Shown: piece after piece, positions 55,743-62,917 of the stretch
Numbering within the stretch: position 1 is the first letter of the stretch
How the letters are laid out: each line of letters begins with the position of its first letter
From: JAWKOK01 sp963765875
Lineage (GTDB): Bacteria > Chloroflexota > Anaerolineae > Caldilineales > Caldilineaceae
Length of the DNA: 64,000 nt
Reading direction: 5' to 3'
Assembly (NCBI GenBank): GCA_963765875.1
Contig: CAVXYK010000021.1
Coordinates: forward strand, 124,001-188,000
The notes under the pieces: generated by a model
The model's database searches: none
What the model was told of the DNA's origin: nothing
Seen by the model: only the letters and a program-made list of their open reading frames with translations
Position numbers and translations under genes: made by a program

Positions 55743-56060
55743 GGGAAATCCTCGCAATACTGGTTGGGCTGTTGGTAAGTGCGCTTCATGGTCCACACTC
55801 GGACATGGTAGACGCCGCGAGATACAGGCCCTACAATAAAATAAAGGGGCTGAAATATGCAACCCGCGCGCAGACCTTGTGCGTCGTTCGGGCTCAGTTC
55901 CCCGATCTATTCATTTGGATGACTCCGCTGAAAAGGCCATTTTTTGACACGAATTTTCACGAATTGTGTCGTCGTCCCAGAGCCAAGATTCGCATAGATT
56001 GCCTACAGCAGGGGCCGGCATTTGGATTGTCTGCAACGGATAGAATCCGACTACGAATAT
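55743..56060. other. Intergenic region with a short hairpin
   Basis: Contains a bulged palindrome GACACGAATTTTCACGAATT at 55946-55970 (with GTGTC) and no recognisable gene. The MITE at 56061 follows. Confidence 0.45.
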
Positions 56061-56162
56061 CAGTAGTTCACGAATTCAAGCAACACAAGATTCTTCGCTG
56101 GTTATTTCCCAGAGCGAGGAGGTTCTGTAACCCCGCTCAGAATGACCGATCGTGGAGTACTG
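56061..56162. mobile_element. CAGTAGTT-type MITE with 5-bp target duplication
   Basis: Begins CAGTAGTTCACGAATTCAAG and ends ATCGTGGAGTACTG; AATAT flanks both sides (56056-56060 and 56163-56167). It abuts the palindromic repeat 56168-56264. Confidence 0.8.
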
Positions 56163-56167
56163 AATAT

Positions 56168-56264
56168 CGAAAAGCGCCTTCAGGCGCTGAGAGTTGAGCC
56201 GCTGGACCAGGACGGTTCCCCTGCTTCTCGATGTCAGCGGCGGGTTTCAGCCCTGCCGAAACAA
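56168..56264. repeat. Palindromic repeat of the AACATCGAAAAGCCGC family, copy 3 (inverted)
   Basis: Reverse complement of the 41041-41137 unit: 'CGAAAAGCGCCTTCAGGCGC' at the left and 'CGGCGGGTTTCAGCCCTGCC' at the right. Confidence 0.75.
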
Positions 56265-56337
56265 GTTCGCTCTCTGGAATTCAGACGCGACTGCCCTACG
56301 GTGGAGGCGATGCGATATGGCATGCAGCGTGCCGGCA

Positions 56338-56346
56338 TGGTAAAAT
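56338..56346 (+). promoter_or_regulatory. Extended -10 candidate upstream of the ROK gene
   Basis: TGGTAAAAT, about 120 bp before the start codon; no clear -35. Confidence 0.35.
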
Positions 56347-56464
56347 ATACGATTGAAATCGCGGGCATTCGTGATGTTTTTCGGGCTTTTCACTGTTGCC
56401 GGTTGAGTATCGCGTTCGCTGCCGATCGTGGGTCCGCGTAACATTTGGGGAAAGGATAAGGACT

Positions 56465-57436
56465 GTGAGCATGTTGGTAATTGGCGTGGACCTGGGCGGA
56501 ACCCAAACCCGTGCTGTATTGGCCAATGAAGAAGGCCGCATCATCAGCCAACGCACGACACTGACCCAGGCCCAAGAAGGCCCGAACGCTGTGCTGGAGC
56601 GAATCTGCGAGCAGATTGAGCTTGCAGCAGAGGACCATGAGTTCGCGGCCATCGGGATCGGCGCGCCAGGCGCGACCGATCCTTTCAACGGCGTCGTGAT
56701 CATGGCCCCAAACCTGCCTGGCTGGCGTAACATCAATTTGACCAGGGCGCTCGGTACGCGCTTTGGCGTGCCCATTTTTGTCGGTAACGACGCCAACCTG
56801 GCCGGTCTTGCCGAGCACCGCTATGGCGCAGGCCAACAGTGCGCCCATATGATCTATATCACAGTCAGTACCGGGATTGGTGGCGGCGTCATCGTGCGTG
56901 ATCGGATGTTGTTGGGTCGACAGGGTCTTGCTGGTGAGATCGGCCACGTCACCGTCGATCTGTCGGCTGAGGAACGGGGCGAGGTCGCTATCGGCACGCT
57001 TGAAGGACTGGCTTCGGGACCCAACATCGCCAGGCGGGCACGCTATGCACTGCGTGAAGGCGCCGAGAGCAGCGTGCGCCAGCGCATCGGCGATGACATT
57101 GACGCACTGTCGCCGGAAATGTTGTGCGAAGCCGCCGAATCGGGCGATGCCTTTGCGCTTGAGCAGTTTGCCGTCACCGGCCGCTATCTTGGCATTGGGA
57201 TTACCAATCTGCTGCACACATTTAACCCGTACCGGATCGTCATCGGCGGCGGTATCTGGATGAACTGTCACCAGTTTTTGGAGCAGACCACGTGGGAGAC
57301 CATTCGCACGCGCTGCAATGCACCCGAATACTGGCGAGATCTTGAGATCGTACCTGCCGCCCTGGGTGGGCAAGTCGGGCTCTTGGGCGCTGTCGCACTG
57401 GCAGTCGGCGGTCTCGAAGACATGCGCGATATCTGA
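56465..57436 (+). CDS. ROK-family sugar kinase/regulator-like protein
   Basis: A 323-aa ROK protein, probably a glucokinase-type sugar kinase. The ATP-binding loop is 'GVDLGGTQTRAVLANEEG', the catalytic region 'FVGNDANLAGLAEHRYGAG' holds the base Asp, and 'ITVSTGIGGGVIV' is the second phosphate-binding segment. After 'AGEIGHVTVD' the zinc motif usual in ROK proteins (CxCGxxGC) is replaced by 'LSAEERGEVAIGTLEGLASG', so this member does not bind the structural zinc. No DNA-binding domain is attached, which favours a kinase over a repressor. GTG 56465 follows GGAAAGGA; ATG 56471 is an alternative. YchF follows 30 bp downstream. Confidence 0.88.
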   Translation: MSMLVIGVDLGGTQTRAVLANEEGRIISQRTTLTQAQEGPNAVLERICEQIELAAEDHEFAAIGIGAPGATDPFNGVVIMAPNLPGWRNINLTRALGTRFGVPIFVGNDANLAGLAEHRYGAGQQCAHMIYITVSTGIGGGVIVRDRMLLGRQGLAGEIGHVTVDLSAEERGEVAIGTLEGLASGPNIARRARYALREGAESSVRQRIGDDIDALSPEMLCEAAESGDAFALEQFAVTGRYLGIGITNLLHTFNPYRIVIGGGIWMNCHQFLEQTTWETIRTRCNAPEYWRDLEIVPAALGGQVGLLGAVALAVGGLEDMRDI

Positions 57437-57466
57437 CCACATTTTCTCTATTTTAGGAGTATTTCT

Positions 57467-58537
57467 ATGCAGATTGGCATCATCGGCCTGCCCAACAGCG
57501 GCAAGACGACGATATATAACGCACTAACACGCAGCGATTCTGAGACCGAAGCCTTTTCCAGCGGCCTGGTCGAGGTCAATACAGCCGTGGTCAATGTGCC
57601 TGACCAACGGGTTGACGATATGTCAGCCCTCTTCAAGCCCAAGAAGACTACGTATGCCCAGGTCATCTACAACGATATCGCCGGCTTCGGCAAGGGCGCA
57701 GCGAAATCCGGTATCGCCGGTCCGCTGCTCAACGCCATCGCTGCTAATGATGCGCTCATGCTGGTCGTTCGTGCGTTTGAAGACGAAAATGTTCCTCACC
57801 CAGACGATTCAGTCGATCCGGCCCGAGATCTTGAGGCCATGGAGACCGAGATGATCCTCAACGACATGACGATCATCGAGCGACGGCTAGAACGATTGGC
57901 TGCCACAAAACATCGTGGCACGCCGGAGGATCGCAAGAAGCTGGAGTATGAGGACGGCGTCATGCATCAGTTGATGGCTCTTCTGGAGGAGGAGACGTCC
58001 CTGCGAGACGTCGAACTGTCCGATGATGACCAGAAGATCTTGGCCGGTTTTGGATTTCTCTCGATGAAGCCGATCTTGCGCGTGATCAATGCCGGTGACG
58101 ATGCCGATGAAGCCGAGTTCAGCGATCTCCTGGATGAGCGTACGCTCGTGCTGCGCGGTCAGGTCGAGGCTGAGATTGCGCAGATGGAACCTGAGGAAGC
58201 AATCGAATTTCTGGCCGACTTTGGCATTGATGAGCCTGGATTGAACCGGGCGATCGCGCTCTGCTATTCGATGATGGGTTTGCAGAGCTTCTTCACGGTT
58301 GGTGAGGATGAGGTGCGAGCGTGGACCGGCAGCGTCGGCATGACCGCACCTCAGGCCGCAGGCGTGATCCACACCGATCTACAACGTGGCTTCATCCGCG
58401 CCGAGACCTTTACCTACACAGATCTCATGGCGGCCGGCAGCATGGCAGAACTGCGCAAACAGGGCAAGCTACGCCTGGAGGGCAAAGAGTACATCGTCCA
58501 GGATGGCGATATCATGAACATCCGCTTCAATATCTGA
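57467..58537 (+). CDS. ychF: Redox-regulated ATPase/GTP-binding protein YchF
   Basis: A 356-aa Obg-family P-loop protein. G1 is 'GLPNSGKTTIYNALT' and the switch region 'DIAGFGKGAAKSGIAG'; a coiled-coil insert follows ('MTIIERRLERLAATKH'), and the C-terminal TGS domain shows 'SFFTVGEDEVRAWT' and 'GVIHTDLQRGFIRAET', ending 'VQDGDIMNIRFNI'. YchF binds ribosomes and hydrolyses ATP and is linked to stress responses. AGGAG lies 8 bp upstream of the ATG; a strong terminator follows. Confidence 0.95.
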   Translation: MQIGIIGLPNSGKTTIYNALTRSDSETEAFSSGLVEVNTAVVNVPDQRVDDMSALFKPKKTTYAQVIYNDIAGFGKGAAKSGIAGPLLNAIAANDALMLVVRAFEDENVPHPDDSVDPARDLEAMETEMILNDMTIIERRLERLAATKHRGTPEDRKKLEYEDGVMHQLMALLEEETSLRDVELSDDDQKILAGFGFLSMKPILRVINAGDDADEAEFSDLLDERTLVLRGQVEAEIAQMEPEEAIEFLADFGIDEPGLNRAIALCYSMMGLQSFFTVGEDEVRAWTGSVGMTAPQAAGVIHTDLQRGFIRAETFTYTDLMAAGSMAELRKQGKLRLEGKEYIVQDGDIMNIRFNI

Positions 58538-58542
58538 TCAAT

Positions 58543-58588
58543 AAAAGGGACCCGAAGAGGGCATGCATGCCCTCTTCGGGTCCCTTTT
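58543..58588. terminator. Bidirectional terminator between ychF and the M32 gene
   Basis: Perfect 22-bp arms (AAAAGGGACCCGAAGAGGGC and inverse) with a 2-nt loop and T-rich ends on both strands. Confidence 0.88.
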
Positions 58589-58609
58589 CGATCTTTGCTA
58601 AATTCCTCT

Positions 58610-60164
58610 CTATAGCTCGTATAGCTCCCCATATTTCGTTCTCAGATAGTCGATGTAAGGCTGAATTTTCAGCGGCCCGCCGGTGGTTCGCGCTATGAGT
58701 TCTGATGTAGTGTACTTGCGGCCGTGGCGATAGATGTTTTCACGCAGCCAGGCGTGCAGTGTGTTGAACTTGCCGGATTCAATCTGGCCGGGAATCTCCG
58801 GATGTGCCTCCAGGGCCGCGGCATAAAACTGTGATGCAAGGATATTTCCCAGCGTGTACCCCTGAAATGCGCCGCCGATGAAGCCATCGTACCAATGGAC
58901 ATCCTGCAGAACGCCGTTGACATCGCTGGGAGCTGACATGCCCAGGTTTTCCTGATAGCGGGCGTGCCAGGCATCCGGCAGGTCGGTGACGCTGAGCTTG
59001 CCGTCGAGCAGGTCAAGTTCGAGGCCGAAACGCACAATGACATGCAGGTTGTAGGTGATCTCATCGGCATCGGTCCGGATCAGGGATCTTTGTACCTTGT
59101 TGATGGCCCGGTAGAATTCCTCTAGCGTGACGCTGCCCAACTGTGATGGAAAAGCCTCCTGGATTTCAGGATAGAAATGTCGCCAGAAGCCGCGACTGCG
59201 CCCAACAATGTTCTCCCACAGCCGTGATCTGGCTTTCGTGCACTGTCGATGAGGTTCCTGATGCCAATGGCGTGCCATCGTAGGCCATGTCGATGCCCTG
59301 TTCATAGAGTGCATGTCCACACTCGTGCATGGTGCTGAACAGCCCTTCATCCAGCCGATTTTCGTCGACTCGGGTGGTAATGCGAATATCGCCCAATGAG
59401 AAGGTAATCATGAACGGGTGAAGGGTCAGGTCCTGGCGGCCGCGGTCGAAGTCGTAGCCGAGGCGCCGGATGATCTGTTCTCCAAAGACCATCTGCTCTT
59501 CTTTGGGAAACCCCAGGTGCAGACAACGGTCGTCGATCGGTTTCTGACTGCCTATGGCCTGCACCATGGGCGCCAGTTCCTTCCGGAGCTCCTCGAAGAG
59601 CGGTTGTATCGTTGCAACAGACATGCCATAGTCGGAGACGGCGATGTGTGGATCGGCGAGGTGCTGGTATCCGGGGAAAAGATCTGCATAACGTCGACTC
59701 AGATCGAGCGTCTTTTCGAGAAACGGCTGCACACGGGCGAAGTCGTTTGCAGGCCGTGCTGATGCCCATGCATTGTAGGAAGCCGCTCGATGCTGGGCCA
59801 CTTCAGACATGAAATCTGTTGGCACCTTGGTCGTTCGATCGAAATCTATACGTGCGATGCGTACGAGCGCAACATCATCATCGGTTACTCTCCCATCACT
59901 GCCCTTTCTCGAATCTACGGCTGAATCTACCGCATCGAATTGAGAGTTGAGGCGCTGTTCTAGTCTGTCCAGCAGGCGGCCGAGCGCTGGATCGGTGGAT
60001 CTGGCATGAATGATGGTGGTCAGCGTCGCCAGCTGACGTCCGCGTGCTTCGGCTCCGCCCGTAGGCATTTTCGTCGCCTGATCCCAATATAGTGTGGCCT
60101 CGGCGGCGTTAAGGTCACTGATTTCGCCTAGTCGTCGGCGTAGTTCGGTGAAGTCGTCTGACAT
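58610..60164 (-). CDS. M32 (Taq-type) metallocarboxypeptidase, one frameshift
   Basis: A thermostable carboxypeptidase 1-type enzyme of about 515 residues when joined. The zinc motif HExxH is 'MHECGHALYEQG', with the third ligand in 'VHESQSRLWENIVGRS'. Other landmarks: 'EATLYWDQATKMPTGGAEAR', 'FSLGDIRITTRVDENRLDEG' and 'DGFIGGAFQGYTLGN'. It removes C-terminal residues from peptides in the cytoplasm. The frame breaks near 59226-59232, inside 'HESQ|SRLW', where one extra A (CCAGATC for CCAGTC) is sufficient. ATG 60164 has AGAGGAAA upstream. Both halves are well conserved up to the break, which argues for an isolated indel or read error. Confidence 0.87.
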
Positions 60165-60324
60165 CTGCTTTTTCCTCTGCTGGATTTTTCTGCGATTGAC
60201 CGATGGGCACTCGTAGTTGTGTGCGTATACGGATGGCCAAATTATACGGCAGACAACCTGCGGCTTCAAAGCGGGTGCACCCCCCCGGGATTCCGACTTC
60301 TGCCGTTTACAAACCTGACGATCT

Positions 60325-60353
60325 TTGGCATTCGGCTAGTGAGAAGTTATAAT
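60325..60353 (+). promoter_or_regulatory. Promoter of the S1-domain gene
   Basis: TTGGCA, exactly 17 bp, then TATAAT; about 75 bp upstream of the ATG. Confidence 0.7.
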
Positions 60354-60426
60354 CGGGAGAGTTTAGCAATTGTGAACAGTAAAGCAGCATATCATGATGT
60401 ATATGCTGGTTGTCTAGGAGGCGATC

Positions 60427-61941
60427 ATGAGTGAGAATATTGAAGCAGCGATAGTCGACGAAGCGGTGACGGACGCTGCCGAGGAGAACACAGAGGAAAT
60501 TACCGAGGGGAGCGAAGCAACCCTCGTTGAAGATTCTGAGGCTGAAGTAGTCGCCGAAGCAGTTGAGGCTGAAGTGGTTGCCGAAGCCATTGAGGCCGAA
60601 GCGGTTGAGGCCGAAGTGGTTGCCGAAGCCATTGAGGCCGAAGCGGTTGAGGCCGAAGTGGTTGCCGAAGCAGTTGAGGCCGAAGTGGTTGCCGAAGCAG
60701 TTGAGGCTGAAGTAGTCGCCGAAGCGGTTGAGGCTGAAGTAGTCGCCGAAGCAGTTGAGGCCGAAGTGGTTGCCGAAGCAGTTGAGGCCGAAGTGGTTGC
60801 CGAAGCGGTTGAGGCTGAAGTAGTTGCCGAAGCGGTTGAGGCCGAAGTGGTTGCCGAAGCGGTTGAGGCTGAAGTGGTTGCCGAAGCGGTTGAGGCCGAA
60901 GTGGTTGCCGAAGCAGTTGAGGCCGAAGTGGTTGCCGAAGCAGTTGAGGCCGAAGTGGTTGCCGAAGCAGTTGAGGCCGAAGTGGTTGCCGAAGCAGTTG
61001 AGGCCGAAGTGGTTGCCGAAGCAGTTGAGGCCGAAGTGGTTGCCGAAGCAGTTGAGGCCGAAGTAGTTGCTGAAGCCATTGAGGCTGAAGTGGTTGCCGA
61101 AGCGGTTGAGGCCGAAGTGGTTGCCGAAACGGCTGAAACCGAGTCGGCAGAGACTACCGACGAAGCGGACACAAAAGCGACCGACGGTTCAGACAAAGTT
61201 GTGCGCGTTTTGAGCGTGGGTATGGAAGTCCCTGGTGTGGTTAAGCGGACGACCGACTTTGGCGCCTTTGTTGATATTGGTGTCGGGCGTGATGGCCTTG
61301 TTCATATTTCTGAACTCTCAGTTCGCCGAGTCGCCAAGGTTTCCGATGTTGTCAAGCAAGGCCAGGAAATAACTGCCTGGATCAAGGAACTTGACCGAAG
61401 CCGCAATCGTATCAGTTTGACGCTGATTGCTCCTGGAACCAAGACGATCCGTGATCTTGAAAAAGATGAGATCGTGAACGGTACGGTCAGTCGTATCGTA
61501 CCCTATGGTGCATTCATTGACATCGGCGTGGGCCGGGATGCGCTACTTCACATTCGTGAGATGGCCGTCGGCTATGTCAATAAGCCGGAGGATGTCGTTC
61601 AGGTTGGTGAGGAAGTTGAAGCACGGATTATTGAAGTCAGCCGTCGGCGTGGGCGCATTGACCTGAGCTTGAAGGGGCTCCGTCCTGAGCCTGAGACTGA
61701 ACAGGCCGCTGGGGGCGAAGCCCAGGTCGTCGAGGAAGAGGAAGAGATCGAGGATCCGTTTGCCAACATGGAGGTGCTTTCACCCATGGAGCTGGCTTTC
61801 CAGAAAGCCATGAGTGGAGAGACCGAAGAAATTGAAGGTATGACGAAGAAACGGTCCAAACGTGCCCGCCGTGATCAGATGCGAGCAATTCAAGACGAAA
61901 TTGTCTCACGCACGCTGGACGGCTCTGACCGAAACAAGTAG
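60427..61941 (+). CDS. S1 RNA-binding protein with a long EAVEAEVVA tandem repeat
   Basis: A 504-aa protein. Residues ~1-37 are acidic, ~38-236 are about 22 copies of a 9-residue unit EAVEAEVVA (a few 5-residue variants AIEAEAVEAEVVA), and ~258-420 hold two S1 RNA-binding domains ('VPGVVKRTTDFGAFVDIGVG' and 'VNGTVSRIVPYGAFIDIGVG', each with 'DGLVHISEL' or 'DALLHIREM'). The C-terminus is charged ('KKRSKRARRDQMRAIQDE'). The repeat would be a highly acidic, helix-prone rod. S1 proteins bind mRNA at the ribosome; an acidic arm could recruit partners or keep RNA off. AGGAGG sits directly before the ATG. A terminator ends the unit. Confidence 0.88.
   Translation: MSENIEAAIVDEAVTDAAEENTEEITEGSEATLVEDSEAEVVAEAVEAEVVAEAIEAEAVEAEVVAEAIEAEAVEAEVVAEAVEAEVVAEAVEAEVVAEAVEAEVVAEAVEAEVVAEAVEAEVVAEAVEAEVVAEAVEAEVVAEAVEAEVVAEAVEAEVVAEAVEAEVVAEAVEAEVVAEAVEAEVVAEAVEAEVVAEAVEAEVVAEAVEAEVVAEAIEAEVVAEAVEAEVVAETAETESAETTDEADTKATDGSDKVVRVLSVGMEVPGVVKRTTDFGAFVDIGVGRDGLVHISELSVRRVAKVSDVVKQGQEITAWIKELDRSRNRISLTLIAPGTKTIRDLEKDEIVNGTVSRIVPYGAFIDIGVGRDALLHIREMAVGYVNKPEDVVQVGEEVEARIIEVSRRRGRIDLSLKGLRPEPETEQAAGGEAQVVEEEEEIEDPFANMEVLSPMELAFQKAMSGETEEIEGMTKKRSKRARRDQMRAIQDEIVSRTLDGSDRNK
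60538..61134 (+). repeat. 27-bp in-frame tandem repeat array
   Basis: About 22 units of the type GAAGCAGTTGAGGCCGAAGT+GGTTGCC. Most differences are third-codon changes, and the block at about 60895-61065 is nearly uniform, indicating recent expansion or gene conversion. Confidence 0.9.
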
Positions 61942-61965
61942 GTCAGATTCTCAAAAATTAGTAAG

Positions 61966-61998
61966 GCGTCTGAGGGTTAACCCTCGGGCGCTTTTTTT
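61966..61998 (+). terminator. Rho-independent terminator after the S1 gene
   Basis: GCGTCTGAGGG, loop TTAA, CCCTCGGGCGC, then a run of seven T. Confidence 0.88.
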
Positions 61999-62070
61999 GT
62001 TTTCTGCGATAGTTTCTACTGCGCTCCACTTGAAATACCGGATTGACCTCCCTGATCGGGCCAGTCCGTA

Positions 62071-62079
62071 TGGTACAAT
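62071..62079 (+). promoter_or_regulatory. Extended -10 upstream of the SDR gene
   Basis: TGGTACAAT; TTGACC lies further upstream at 62043 with a spacer too long (25 bp) for a normal -35. Confidence 0.45.
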
Positions 62080-62118
62080 GGAGCTACAATCGTCGATTAA
62101 CTGAGCTGCAGGTTGCTG

Positions 62119-62892
62119 ATGAATATTGCTGGGAAAATTGCGCTTGTCACCGGGGGAGCACATCGCGTGGGGAAGGCGATCACGATGATGCTTGCCAACC
62201 AGGGTGCGCATGTTGTTGTGAACTACCACACCTCCGCCCAGGCCGCCGCTGATACCATACAGGAAGTGCAGGCGACGGGTGTTGACGGCATGGCGATACA
62301 GTGCGATGTGGCTGACTGGCGAGCGGTCCAACAGATGGCGGGCCAGGTTCGGGCACGCTTTGGGAGAGTTGACATAATTGTCAACAGTGCCAGTTCTTTT
62401 CTGCGGACACCCTTTCCAACAGAAGATATCGAGTCGTGGCAGCGTGTGATCTCGGTCTCGATCGACGGCGCCTTCTACGTCTGCAATGCCCTGGTACCCA
62501 TTATGCCTGACGAGGGTGGTTCGATTGTCAACATTGTCGATGCTGCGGCCTCTCAGCCCTGGCCCAATTTTGTCGCCCATGGTGTTGGAAAGGCTGGCCT
62601 TCTGGCGCTGACGCGACAGCTTGCGCTTGAACTAGCGCCCGATATTCGGGTCAATGCAGTGTCTCCGGGCTATGTGCTGCCGCCTCCCCACTTTTCGGCA
62701 GAACAGGTTCAAGCGTCTGCCGAACGGACGTTGCTGCAACGGTGGGGTGGGCCGGATGATGTTGCCGGTGCCGTCAACTTCTTGCTTGAGGCGGATTACG
62801 TGACGGGCGAGGTCATCGTGGTCGATGGCGGCGAGCGCTACGGACGGCGTCCGAAGACGCCTCGACACAAGATGCCCCGTAAGAAGAGTTAA
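62119..62892 (+). CDS. Short-chain dehydrogenase/reductase (pteridine reductase-like) with altered active site
   Basis: A 257-aa classical SDR. The cofactor loop is 'ALVTGGAHRVGKAI' (TGxxxRxG) and the structural motif 'IIVNSASSF' is NSAS rather than NNAG. The active-site region reads 'NFVAHGVGKAGLLALTRQLA', so the usual catalytic Tyr of YxxxK is His while the Lys is kept. 'RVNAVSPGYVLPP' and 'YVTGEVIVVDGGERYGR' are normal. The AHRVGK stretch resembles FolM/PTR1-type pteridine reductases. The 15-residue basic tail (KTPRHKMPRKKS) is unusual. The Tyr-to-His change could mean altered chemistry or a non-catalytic role. The dGTPase-like gene starts 25 bp after the stop. Confidence 0.85.
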   Translation: MNIAGKIALVTGGAHRVGKAITMMLANQGAHVVVNYHTSAQAAADTIQEVQATGVDGMAIQCDVADWRAVQQMAGQVRARFGRVDIIVNSASSFLRTPFPTEDIESWQRVISVSIDGAFYVCNALVPIMPDEGGSIVNIVDAAASQPWPNFVAHGVGKAGLLALTRQLALELAPDIRVNAVSPGYVLPPPHFSAEQVQASAERTLLQRWGGPDDVAGAVNFLLEADYVTGEVIVVDGGERYGRRPKTPRHKMPRKKS

Positions 62893-62917
62893 AACAATCT
62901 TTGAATCTGGAGGAATG

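Noticed and set aside
60414..61196. 260-codon open frame antisense to the EAVEAEVVA repeat (ASATTSAS-type protein)
   Set aside because: It is the mirror of a 27-bp repeat that lacks stops in several frames; no ribosome-binding site, family or codon pattern supports it.
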